Assembly (NCBI GenBank): GCA_964388665.1
Contig: CAYMBJ010000006.1
Coordinates: 1-64,000, forward strand
Origin: CALCCV01 sp964388665
GTDB taxonomy: Bacteria > Bdellovibrionota > Bdellovibrionia > Bdellovibrionales > Bdellovibrionaceae
Reading direction: 5' to 3'
DNA length: 64,000 nucleotides
Numbering within the stretch: position 1 is the stretch's first letter; every line of letters starts with the position of its first letter. The notes beneath the pieces were generated by a model. The model saw only the letters and a program-made list of their open reading frames with translations. It made no database searches and had not been told where the DNA came from. Of this stretch, positions 45,236 through 53,788 are shown piece by piece. The position numbers were made by a program, and so were the translations under genes.

Positions 45236-46381
45236 ATGAACAAGCAAAACCTGGTGATCCGCGATTTTAAAAGCGTCCTGCCCAAGTTCAAAGTCTCGCA
45301 AGCAGCCAGCGTTGACAGACTTGTGACCATGCACCAAACGGGAGTCACTCGTGCGGGCAATGAGGATGCTCATCCCCTGTTGGAAAAACTCATTCAGCGA
45401 TATGCAATAAAAGATGAGAAGATTGCATTTCGTCATTTTGAAGTTGCCGACATTTTGGTGGACCCAGCGGATTCTGAAAGAATGTGGACATTCGATGCCG
45501 CGAATCCTGTGGCCAATTTGCACGGAGCTGATATCGAGCGGCGAACTTTGTTTTTTAATCAGCGAGCTCAAGAGGTGTTTGCCAAAATTTACCCAATTGA
45601 GGAATCAAAACCGAAGCCTCGCGAAATTGTTCATGTCACCTGCACTGGCTATATTTCGCCAAGTGCACCCCAGCGAATGATTGCTGAGCGAAACTGGAAC
45701 ACCGGAGTCACTCATGCCTACCATATGGGATGCTATGCTGCGCTTCCCGCTGTGCGCGTTGCTGAGGGATTGTTTTTGCGCGAAAATCACGATCAAGAGG
45801 TGCATGTCGTTCACACTGAGATGTGTGGACTGCATATGGATCCTCAAGCCCACACTCCTGAGCAGTTCATTGTTCAATCGCTATTTTCGGATGGACATAT
45901 CAAATATGCGGTCACACAACCCCTGCACGATGGAAAAGAATTTGCGATCTTAGGAATTAAAGAAAAAATCATTGCCGATAGCCACCAAGACATGAGCTGG
46001 CTAACGGCCCCTTGGGGCCTTAAGATGAATCTCAGTGCACAAGTTCCTAGAAAGATTGCCACTGAATTGCGATTGTTCCTGCAAGAGCTAATAGAGGGTT
46101 GCGGGCTTTCTCTCGCTGATGTGCTAAAAAATGGAATTTTCGCTGTACACCCTGGCGGACCGAAAATTATTGACGAAGTTAAAAACAATCTGGAGCTGAG
46201 CGAAGAGCAGATTCGCTTTAGCCGCGAAGTTCTTAAAGCTCGTGGTAATATGTCATCGGCTACATTGCCACACATTTGGCAGTCCATTCTGGAAACCTCT
46301 GACACACGTAGCAAGTATGTGGTGAGTTTGGCTTTTGGACCTGGTCTAACTATTTTTGGCGCAGTTTTTAGCATTGACTAG
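45236..46381 (+). CDS. Type III polyketide synthase (chalcone/stilbene synthase family)
   Basis: 381 residues, the usual size. The Cys-His-Asn triad is complete: Cys166 in HMGCYAALPAV, His305 in AVHPGGPKIID and Asn338 in RGNMSSA. AFGPGLT near the C-terminus is the family signature. Such enzymes extend an acyl-CoA with malonyl-CoA to make alkylpyrones, alkylresorcinols or phloroglucinols; which one depends on residues I cannot judge. It is followed after 140 bp by an ABC-2 exporter pair. AAGGAG is the RBS. It may form a small natural-product locus. Confidence 0.93.
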   Translation: MNKQNLVIRDFKSVLPKFKVSQAASVDRLVTMHQTGVTRAGNEDAHPLLEKLIQRYAIKDEKIAFRHFEVADILVDPADSERMWTFDAANPVANLHGADIERRTLFFNQRAQEVFAKIYPIEESKPKPREIVHVTCTGYISPSAPQRMIAERNWNTGVTHAYHMGCYAALPAVRVAEGLFLRENHDQEVHVVHTEMCGLHMDPQAHTPEQFIVQSLFSDGHIKYAVTQPLHDGKEFAILGIKEKIIADSHQDMSWLTAPWGLKMNLSAQVPRKIATELRLFLQELIEGCGLSLADVLKNGIFAVHPGGPKIIDEVKNNLELSEEQIRFSREVLKARGNMSSATLPHIWQSILETSDTRSKYVVSLAFGPGLTIFGAVFSID

Positions 46382-46520
46382 CCTCAACTCGATAATAATT
46401 TTTGAGGCAGAATCGCCAATGCTCGACTGGCGAGATTATCTTGTCTCTGATGAAAAGAAAAATCTTAAGTGGACCATAAACTTTTTGTCTGGCGGCTTAG
46501 GTTTGCATTATGATTTCTAA

Positions 46521-47444
46521 ATGAGAAATATTTTATCGATTTCTGAATTGAACAAGACCTATGCTGGCGGGTTTCAAGCTCTCAAAGATGTTAACTTAAG
46601 TATCGCCGAAGGCGAGATCTTTGCTTTGCTCGGGCCCAATGGTGCAGGCAAGACCACGCTCATTAGTTCTATTTGTGGAATCGTCAAGCCCACTTCGGGG
46701 AGTGTTACCATCGACGGCTTTGATTCTGTGCGCGAGTTCAGAAAGGCAAGGGCCTGTATCGGCTTGGTTCCACAAGAGCTAACAACGGATGCTTTTGAGA
46801 CCGTCTTCGCGACCGTGAGCTACTCGCGAGGCCTATTTGGAAAATCAAGAAATGATAAAAAGGTACTCGAAGTTCTCGAGATTTTGAGTTTGACCGATAA
46901 AAAGGACAAACGACTCATGACTCTTTCAGGAGGTATGAAACGTCGAGTAATGATCGCAAAAGCATTGGCCCATGAGCCTAAGATACTTTTCTTAGATGAG
47001 CCAACAGCTGGAGTTGACGTTGAGCTCAGAAAGGACATGTGGCTGCAAATTCGCAAGTTGCGAGACGCTGGCGTCACTGTCATCTTAACAACCCACTACA
47101 TTTCCGAAGCCGAAGATATGGCCGATCGTATTGGCATTATCAATCGTGGCGAACTCATACTGACTCAAAAAAAAGCCGAACTCATTCAGCAGCTTGGCAA
47201 CAAACAGCTCATCTTGGAACTCAAAGAACCCTTATCCGCCCTGCCTAAAGAGTTGAGCAACTCTTCCCTGGCTATCGATGCCAAAGGCCACCAGATCACC
47301 TACACCTATGACTCAGGCCTTGATGACAATGGCATTGCCGCACTCTTGATTGCACTCAATCGCGCCGGCATTCACTTTCGTGATTTGGTGACAAAGCAAA
47401 GCTCCCTTGAAGATATTTTTGTCAGTTTGGTGAGGAAATCATGA
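46521..47444 (+). CDS. ABC-2 exporter ATP-binding protein
   Basis: 307 residues. Walker A GPNGAGKTT (near 39-47), signature LSGGMKRR (near 136), Walker B ILFLDEPTAGVD, and a H-loop TTHYISE. The C-terminal domain (about 215-307) is of the type seen in NodI, YadG and drug or polysaccharide exporters. It overlaps its permease by 4 bp. It lies 140 bp after the type III polyketide synthase and could export its product or another lipid-like molecule; the substrate is unknown. Confidence 0.9.
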   Translation: MRNILSISELNKTYAGGFQALKDVNLSIAEGEIFALLGPNGAGKTTLISSICGIVKPTSGSVTIDGFDSVREFRKARACIGLVPQELTTDAFETVFATVSYSRGLFGKSRNDKKVLEVLEILSLTDKKDKRLMTLSGGMKRRVMIAKALAHEPKILFLDEPTAGVDVELRKDMWLQIRKLRDAGVTVILTTHYISEAEDMADRIGIINRGELILTQKKAELIQQLGNKQLILELKEPLSALPKELSNSSLAIDAKGHQITYTYDSGLDDNGIAALLIALNRAGIHFRDLVTKQSSLEDIFVSLVRKS

Positions 47445-48202
47445 ATCTACTCGGTGCTCTTGCAATCTATAAATTTGAAATGGCCCGCACCTTTCGCACC
47501 CTAGCTCAGAGTGTGATATCGCCTATTATCTCCACGTCTTTGTACTTTGTGGTATTCGGATCCGCAATTGGTTCTAAAATCAGCGAGGTGGATGGCATTT
47601 CCTATGGTTCCTTTATCGTACCAGGCCTCATTATGCTTTCGATTTTGACACAAAGTATTTCGAATGCTTCGTTTGGGATCTATTTTCCTCGATTTACTGG
47701 GACGATATATGAACTGCTTTCGGCGCCCATTTCTTATTTTGAAATCATTTTGGGCTACGTAGGCGCTGCGGCCAGCAAATCCATTTTTTTAGGACTTCTT
47801 ATCTTGGCCACGGCTCACCTTTTTGTGCCGCTTGAAATTCAACACCCACTGTGGATGCTGATTTTTTTGGTGTTAACAGCTATCACTTTTAGTTTGTTTG
47901 GCTTTATCATAGGTATCTGGGCCGAAAACTTTGAACAGCTACAGATCGTTCCCCTGTTAATTGTTACGCCATTGACTTTTCTCGGCGGCAGTTTTTATTC
48001 GATCAAAATGCTGCCTCCGCTGTGGCAAAAAATCTCAATGCTCAATCCTGTTGTTTATTTGATCAGCGGCTTTCGTTGGAGCTTTTTTGAAACCGCTGAT
48101 GTCCAATTGGAATTCAGCCTTGCCATGATTTTTGTATTTCTCTCAATTTGCTTGATGGCTATTGCGTGGATTTTTAAAACTGGGTACCGTTTTAAACAAT
48201 AA
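47441..48202 (+). CDS. ABC-2 type transporter permease
   Basis: 253 residues with six membrane helices and the ABC-2 pattern, including the conserved TPLTFLGGSFYSI and NPVVYLISGFRW segments. YadH or NodJ-like. GTGAGGAAATC is the RBS and the ATG overlaps the ATPase stop. It forms an exporter with the gene before it. Confidence 0.9.
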   Translation: MNLLGALAIYKFEMARTFRTLAQSVISPIISTSLYFVVFGSAIGSKISEVDGISYGSFIVPGLIMLSILTQSISNASFGIYFPRFTGTIYELLSAPISYFEIILGYVGAAASKSIFLGLLILATAHLFVPLEIQHPLWMLIFLVLTAITFSLFGFIIGIWAENFEQLQIVPLLIVTPLTFLGGSFYSIKMLPPLWQKISMLNPVVYLISGFRWSFFETADVQLEFSLAMIFVFLSICLMAIAWIFKTGYRFKQ

Positions 48203-48339
48203 GTGAGCGAGGAGTCCGCCTCTTCGTAGCGTTACTGTGCCCCCAGCGCAAATTCATTGCGCCAAAGCTTCGGTTTGCTTGCCATGGACTCGGTGTCAGT
48301 CTAGCTTCGAGACTATGTTTGGTACGAGGTTTAGCGGTT

Positions 48340-49605
48340 ATGGCCAATATTTGTTGTCGCTTTAAAGTAAATGGCCTATCCGCAACTTTTATTCTTTCGT
48401 TTGCGGCGCTGTTATTGAGCCAATCGGCCATGGATGTGTTTTTTTCTATTCTGGCGATCTGGGGTGTTTTTGCCGCCTTCAGCACCAAACGGCCACTCTC
48501 AATGAAACTTGCATCTATAAAATTAGGGAATGGCCTTGATGCGTGCCTTTGGGGATTCCTGCTGGTGGTTGTCATGGGGCTTTTGCTGAGCCCGGTCGCC
48601 CCGACTAGTACAATTGTCGAACAACTTTGGCAACAGCGTTGGCTGCTATTCATCTATCCCTTGGCTTTCTTGCTGCGCAATCACCCGCTTCAAAAGCTAC
48701 ATATGTTTTTTGCCGCTATGTTGTTTAGTGCCATTGCTTGGCTAGAGAACCTTTGGTTTCTTTCGCAAAAGTGGCACTCCCTTGGAGAGGCCCGCCTTGA
48801 TGGCTTCCACCAAAATGCGATGACCCATGCTCACTTGTTTGCCTGCATTGGCGCCTTCTTTTGTGGTCTTTTTATTTATTTTTTTCGGCAACTCACATTT
48901 CAGCAAAGGCTCTGGGGAGCCTTGCTACTCTTAGGCACAGCTCTTAACTTGTTACTCAGTCTCACCCGCGGTGTTTGGCTAGCTACATTTGTTGCGGTGC
49001 TATCAATGGCATTCTGGCGCAACCGAAAGCTAGGTATTTCTTTGCTGCTGGTCGGTATAGCGGGCGTTGTGACCCTCATGATCGCTAGCCCTGCATTTAA
49101 AAATCGAATTCTCCAAGTGACCCAGTATCAAAAAAATTATGACAGCGAGCGAGTCGTTTTGTACACCACCAATTGGCGCATCTTTTTGACAAGCCCGGTT
49201 CTTGGCATTGGCTACAATGAAAATCGCAGGCGCCTTCGACAGTTTTTTGATGAATACAATGTTCCGCAGGGACAGTTTGAAAGCCATGCGCACAATCAGT
49301 ATCTGCATCTTTTGGCCGGAACCGGCATTCTTGGACTTGCTTTTTATTTGGCAATTTTTGTCTTGGTGCTGCGACAAGTATTCAAACAACTGCGACGTGA
49401 ATCTTTTGGTTCGGGTTTGGCCTTCGCTCTTTTTGGCAGTTGGCTGTGCTTTGCCATTGGCGGTCTGACGGAGGCGAATCTAGAGCATTGGAAAATGAAA
49501 TATTATGTTGCCTTATGGGCGGCAATGGCGCTTGCTCTCTCGCAAATATCGCAGTCACGGGCCGTGACTGCGACCACAGCAGCCAAAGAACAGGAGATTT
49601 TATGA
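48340..49605 (+). CDS. O-antigen ligase-like membrane protein (Wzy/WaaL fold)
   Basis: 421 residues from the ATG at 48340, with GAGG upstream; a TTG 21 bp earlier is less likely. About ten membrane helices and a periplasmic loop around residues 260-320, which carries YDSERVVLYTTNWRIFLTSPVLGIGYNEN and then ESHAHNQYLHLLAGTGILGLAFYLA, the hallmark of the Wzy_C ligase domain with its His. These enzymes join O-antigen to lipid A core or polymerise glycans. The real acceptor is not evident. It overlaps the rhomboid gene by 4 bp. Confidence 0.88.
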   Translation: MANICCRFKVNGLSATFILSFAALLLSQSAMDVFFSILAIWGVFAAFSTKRPLSMKLASIKLGNGLDACLWGFLLVVVMGLLLSPVAPTSTIVEQLWQQRWLLFIYPLAFLLRNHPLQKLHMFFAAMLFSAIAWLENLWFLSQKWHSLGEARLDGFHQNAMTHAHLFACIGAFFCGLFIYFFRQLTFQQRLWGALLLLGTALNLLLSLTRGVWLATFVAVLSMAFWRNRKLGISLLLVGIAGVVTLMIASPAFKNRILQVTQYQKNYDSERVVLYTTNWRIFLTSPVLGIGYNENRRRLRQFFDEYNVPQGQFESHAHNQYLHLLAGTGILGLAFYLAIFVLVLRQVFKQLRRESFGSGLAFALFGSWLCFAIGGLTEANLEHWKMKYYVALWAAMALALSQISQSRAVTATTAAKEQEIL

Positions 49606-50222
49606 AAATGCGACTGGTGGTGATGATCGCCATCATCAATGCGCTGGTGTTTTTGCAATGGAACTTTTCGCGAGGTCCGTTCTCTGAATCTCAGTTTATG
49701 ATCGATAATTTTTTGATCAGCTGGACAGCTTTGACCGAAGGAAGAGTCTGGACTCTTCTGACTTCAGCCTTTTCACACAATGCCTTTTTTCATTTATTCT
49801 TTAATATGTATGTGCTTTTAACTTTTGGTGCGGTGGTTGAGATGACTCTCGGCCGTTCACGGTTTTTGAAGCTCTACCTGGCTGCTGCCGTCATCAGTTC
49901 GTTTTGCCATGCCGCCGTCTCCAATTGGATCATGGGAGATCCAAGCATTCCCGCCCTGGGAGCCTCAGGAGCAATTTCGGCAATCGTCATCATTTTTGCG
50001 CTAAAATTCCCCAAGGAGCGAATTCTGCTATTTGGTCTTTTGCCAATACCCGCTTTTTGGGGCGCGGTCCTCTTTGTCGGTCTTGATATCTGGGGAGTTA
50101 TCGCCCAAGCCGGCGGCGGCGGATTGCCTATTGGCCATGGGGCCCACTTGGGTGGCGCCTTGACCGGATTGCTTTATTATTTCTTGATCGACAAAAACAG
50201 TTCACGTGCATTTGGTCGATAG
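49602..50222 (+). CDS. Rhomboid-family intramembrane serine protease
   Basis: 206 residues from the ATG at 49602, after CAGGAGA; it overlaps the ligase stop by 4 bp. Six helices. Catalytic Ser122 in LGASGAIS and His182 in GHGAHLGG, with FSHNAFFHLFFNMY in helix 2. The family cleaves membrane proteins within the bilayer. Natural substrate unknown; the coupling to an O-antigen-ligase gene may be functional or just compact. Confidence 0.92.
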   Translation: MKMRLVVMIAIINALVFLQWNFSRGPFSESQFMIDNFLISWTALTEGRVWTLLTSAFSHNAFFHLFFNMYVLLTFGAVVEMTLGRSRFLKLYLAAAVISSFCHAAVSNWIMGDPSIPALGASGAISAIVIIFALKFPKERILLFGLLPIPAFWGAVLFVGLDIWGVIAQAGGGGLPIGHGAHLGGALTGLLYYFLIDKNSSRAFGR

Positions 50223-50253
50223 CCATTGAGCAGGGACACTATTTCAGCAGAAT

Positions 50254-50601
50254 CTAGAAAATAAAGTAGCGCAAGACCACGGACACAATTGATAACAATA
50301 TTGAGCCCCAGATGGCAGCAAACCAGGTCTTGACCTCAAAGCCCTTTAAGAGACCGGCGCAAATTTTGATGATGGCACCGTTCACTACGAGGGTGAAAAG
50401 TCCAAGGGTCAAAATGTTGATAGGCAGAGTCAGCACTATCAGAATCGGCCAGAGCACTGCATTTGCAAAACCAATCAGCAAAGCCGCCAAGCAAGCCGTA
50501 AAAAATCCCCGAATTTCAAAGCTTGGTGTCAGTTTGGCCGTTAAAAAAACTGCCAAGCCAGAGACCAGCCAGTGCATTAAAAAATTAGGTTGCATATTCA
50601 T
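50254..50601 (-). CDS. Small membrane protein, phage-holin-IV-like family (PF04020)
   Basis: 115 residues from the ATG at 50601, with AGGAGG 8 bases upstream. Four membrane helices, with pattern NAVLWPILIVLTLPINILTLGLFTLVVNG, which is typical of this widespread bacterial family. Despite the name it is a general membrane protein, not evidence of a phage. Function unknown. Confidence 0.85.
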   Translation of the reverse strand: MNMQPNFLMHWLVSGLAVFLTAKLTPSFEIRGFFTACLAALLIGFANAVLWPILIVLTLPINILTLGLFTLVVNGAIIKICAGLLKGFEVKTWFAAIWGSILLSIVSVVLRYFIF

Positions 50602-50688
50602 TCGCAAATCCTCCTATGTATTGATTCTGACCAAATCTCCTCCGACTTTTTAGTTGAAGCCTTACAGCTTCGTCTATAATTTAAGAAC

Positions 50689-51465
50689 ATGCATGCTATA
50701 TTGCGAAAATTTTTTCAAAAATTTGGTTACGACCTCGTCAAACACAAAGGCAAAGATTATGACTCGCAACTGCGAATTTTTTTGGAAGCCAATGATATCA
50801 CTGCCGTGATCGATGTAGGCGCAAACATTGGGCAGTACGCCACGCGCCTCTTTGCCATCGGCTGGCAAAAGGAAATCATTTCTTTTGAAGCCAATCCAGA
50901 AGTACAGACTCAACTTGCGTCGAGAGCTGCGGCCTTTAACAAAAAAAATTCTAAAAAATTCCCGCTGTTTTCAAAAAAAGGCATTTGGCAGGTGCTCGAC
51001 CCCATGGCGGTTGGCAGTCACACTGGTCAGGTCGAGTTTCAGATCTCTGCAGAATCGGACATGAGCTCTGTTCTCCCACAGTCCGATGTACTAAAAGAAA
51101 TTTCGTCATCCTCAGAGATCTCCAAAAAAATTCAAGTGCCCATGCGCAGACTCGATGAGATCAAAGAACTCACTTCGCGCAAAGATCGGCTATTTTTGAA
51201 AATGGACGTGCAAGGATTTGAAGCCGAGGTCTTAGCCGGCGCCTCTGGGCTCTTGCCGCAAATCATTGGCATTCAAATGGAGCTCTCGCTCCTCACGCTA
51301 TACAAAGGCGAAACACTCTGGCTTGACATGATAGAAAAGATGCGAGGGCTCGGCTATGAAACACGACTGCTTTTTCCCGGCTATTTTGAGCGCAAACTCG
51401 CTCGCTTGCTTCAAGTCGATTGTGTCTTTTTGAAAATTGACTCCAAAGAGGACTCCGAAAATTAA
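50689..51465 (+). CDS. FkbM-family SAM-dependent methyltransferase
   Basis: 258 residues. SAM site VIDVGANIGQYATRLF (about 43-58) followed by FEANPE, then a C-terminal FkbM pattern: LFLKMDVQGFEAEVLAGA and MELSLLTLYKGE. The family methylates hydroxyl groups of sugars and other small molecules, often in surface glycans or natural products. RBS is weak. It could act on the products of the polyketide or O-antigen genes nearby, which is only a guess. It stands alone on its strand. Confidence 0.88.
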   Translation: MHAILRKFFQKFGYDLVKHKGKDYDSQLRIFLEANDITAVIDVGANIGQYATRLFAIGWQKEIISFEANPEVQTQLASRAAAFNKKNSKKFPLFSKKGIWQVLDPMAVGSHTGQVEFQISAESDMSSVLPQSDVLKEISSSSEISKKIQVPMRRLDEIKELTSRKDRLFLKMDVQGFEAEVLAGASGLLPQIIGIQMELSLLTLYKGETLWLDMIEKMRGLGYETRLLFPGYFERKLARLLQVDCVFLKIDSKEDSEN

Positions 51466-51475
51466 AATCAGCCCA

Positions 51476-52885
51476 TCAAATGGGGCCGCGACTCTCATTG
51501 TGTTGTGTGTCGCCGCGGCGACCGCCGCGTAAGCGCGAACCATCCGCAACGATTTTTTGTTCTAAACTTTCTCCTTGGCCACAAAGGTACTTTGCAAACC
51601 AAGCCGCAGCCTCTTCCCAGACCTTTTCCAAAGTTCCTTCTTCCGTAAAAAGGTGAGTGGCGCCACGAATCAGCGTCATGTGCGCATTGCTTAAATGACT
51701 CAGTGCCAATCGATTGAGGCCAACCACTTCGGCATCGAGATCTCCCACAATCAACAGGGTTGCAGCGGTCACGTCAGGCAACCTGTTCATTGCTAGATCT
51801 GGGCGTCCCCCTCGTGAGACAACAGCAGAAATCTGCGGGCCCAACTCAGCCGCCGCCCACAAGGCCGCCGCCGCACCTCTGCTGGCACCAAAATAACCGA
51901 TTGGGACGCCCTCTGAAAAATCTTGCTGCTTCACCCAAAGAGTCGCACCTATCAATCTCTTGGCCAATAGGGGAATATCAAAAGCATTGTCTCGCTCCTG
52001 AGTTTCGCTGGGCGTGAGAAGATCAAAGAGCAAGCTGCCAATACCTTGATTAGCCAGGTGCTCGGCCACGCTTCGATTGCGAGGACTCATCCGATGGCTG
52101 CCACTTCCGTGAGCGAACACAACAAAGCCCTTCAATTTTTTTGGTAAATTGACAATTCCACGCGACTCCGTTTCGCCCAGTTGAATGATCACGTCCTGCT
52201 GAGGTTCAGTGTTGCGGGGTTCTGAGACCTTTTGCGGTCGACAAGCCACGGGAAAGAACTTCATAACATCCGCATCAGATAGCTGACCAAATTCGCGATA
52301 AAATTGTCCCACAGATTCAAAGCCACTGGGACGTTCAAGACAAAGCAGCTCATCGACTTCGTCATTGATACGCTCACAATTGCGCTCAGAACACACTGGC
52401 ACGGCCAAGACCACCTTTGCCGCCCCTTGTGATTTGACAAAATGAGAAGCCACTCTTGCCGTCACTCCTGTGGCCAAACCATCATCAACGAGAATCACCA
52501 ATTTACCAGCTAGATCTGGCAAAGAACGCCCCCGCCGATAGAGACCGATGCGTCTTTCAATTTCGCGTGATTCTCGTTGAATGATTTGCTCAACATAGGT
52601 GGTGTCGACTTTAGCAAGATCTATCGCCTCGGAGTTAAGCCAATGATAGCCGCCCTCCGTGATAGCGCCAATTCCATACTCCGGCTGGCGTGGATGCCCG
52701 ATCTTTCGCACTATCAAAACCTCAAGCGGCAGGTGATAGGCATGGCAGATTTCATTTGCCACTGGGACTCCGCCTCGCGCCAATGCCAAAATGACAACAT
52801 TGTCGCGATTTTTTGTTATCAGTTTCTCCAATCGCGCTGCCAAAAGACTCCCCGCTTGTTGGCGACTCTCAAAAATAGCACTCAT
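51476..52885 (-). CDS. Phosphoribosyltransferase fused to an alpha/beta hydrolase
   Basis: 469 residues from the ATG at 52885 (GGAGG at 8 bases). Residues about 1-215 form a phosphoribosyltransferase with VILVDDGLATGVTA (129-142), the PRPP loop. Residues about 225-445 form a dienelactone-hydrolase-like alpha/beta hydrolase, with HGSGSHRMSPRN and nucleophile Ser335 in FGASRG, Asp near 390 in VGDLDAE and His in RGATHLF. The C-terminus has a Gly/Arg-rich tail. This two-domain fusion is known in several bacteria, but its role is not. It is divergent from the CBS gene and is probably part of a stress cluster. Confidence 0.88.
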   Translation of the reverse strand: MSAIFESRQQAGSLLAARLEKLITKNRDNVVILALARGGVPVANEICHAYHLPLEVLIVRKIGHPRQPEYGIGAITEGGYHWLNSEAIDLAKVDTTYVEQIIQRESREIERRIGLYRRGRSLPDLAGKLVILVDDGLATGVTARVASHFVKSQGAAKVVLAVPVCSERNCERINDEVDELLCLERPSGFESVGQFYREFGQLSDADVMKFFPVACRPQKVSEPRNTEPQQDVIIQLGETESRGIVNLPKKLKGFVVFAHGSGSHRMSPRNRSVAEHLANQGIGSLLFDLLTPSETQERDNAFDIPLLAKRLIGATLWVKQQDFSEGVPIGYFGASRGAAAALWAAAELGPQISAVVSRGGRPDLAMNRLPDVTAATLLIVGDLDAEVVGLNRLALSHLSNAHMTLIRGATHLFTEEGTLEKVWEEAAAWFAKYLCGQGESLEQKIVADGSRLRGGRRGDTQHNESRGPI

Positions 52886-53131
52886 AGGCCTCGCCTCCAA
52901 AAAACAAAATGAGCAAGATGCATACCATTGTGAACTTACGAATCCTAGTGGGCTTCGCAGCCATCTGCGTGGAGAAATGCCGCCCTCCCACCGTGCCCAA
53001 CCTCAAAAACCGCGGAAAAAACGGACTCATCAGCACTCCCGTAAGAGCAACTTGAATTTCAAATTTGGTCTCCATCTTGCAGTTTTTATCTGTTGCTAGA
53101 CAAATCACCAACAAGAAGAGGAGGCACCACA

Positions 53132-53647
53132 ATGCAGGAAACCACAAGAGTTCCCAACATAACCAAAGGCCAATCACGAACGCACATGAATCTGTTAGAT
53201 CTGACGCTTAGTGAGCTTTATCAAAAGAATGTCGTCTGCTTAAAGTTCAACAATACAGCGACCGACGCTGCAAAGCTCATGCTGGAAAATCACATTGGCG
53301 ATGTGGTCGTCATTGACGACGAGAGTGGCAAGTCGATTCCGGTTGGAATTGTGACCGATAGAGATATTGTGATTGCCACTGTAGCCAAAGGACTAGATCC
53401 AAAATCAGTGAAGCTTTCAGAGATCATGAGTAAAAAAATTGTAACAGCATCAGAGAGTGAAGGACTCGGAAATCTTGTCAAAATGATGACCGACGAAGGT
53501 TTGAGTCGACTGCCCATCGTAGACAGTTCAGGAGAGCTCAAGGGCATTTTGACTTCAAAGAAACTCTTTCAGACCTTTACCAACGCACTGTGTGACCTTG
53601 CTTCCATTTCGGTGGCGCAACAGCGAAGAGAGGAAGAGACGCACTAA
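53132..53647 (+). CDS. CBS-domain pair protein
   Basis: 171 residues from the ATG at 53132, with GAGGAGG upstream. Two CBS domains: about 25-85 (MLENHIGDVVVID, VGIVTDRDIV) and about 95-155 (MSKKIVTASESEG, LSRLPIVDSSGELKGILTSKKL). Such pairs bind adenine nucleotides and regulate partners. No catalytic part. It lies between the phosphoribosyltransferase fusion and the phosphatase-MscS gene. Confidence 0.92.
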   Translation: MQETTRVPNITKGQSRTHMNLLDLTLSELYQKNVVCLKFNNTATDAAKLMLENHIGDVVVIDDESGKSIPVGIVTDRDIVIATVAKGLDPKSVKLSEIMSKKIVTASESEGLGNLVKMMTDEGLSRLPIVDSSGELKGILTSKKLFQTFTNALCDLASISVAQQRREEETH

Positions 53648-53788
53648 CAGGCTCCAGCCAGGGCCTGTGCCCTGGCCCCAGCTCAGACTTCAGATCAGCT
53701 AAAGATCGGGTGCGATAGCTCTCGGTTTTAGCCTGATGACTTCTATCAGAACATTGATATTTATGTGATTTTACCTGATACTTATTCA

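Noticed and set aside
50254..50601. Holin-like name taken as evidence of a prophage
   Set aside because: The family is common on chromosomes and no other phage gene lies near.
52869..53177. Minus-strand frame of 102 residues with hydrophobic start
   Set aside because: It overlaps the start of both neighbouring genes and its composition is mixed; no RBS at its own start.
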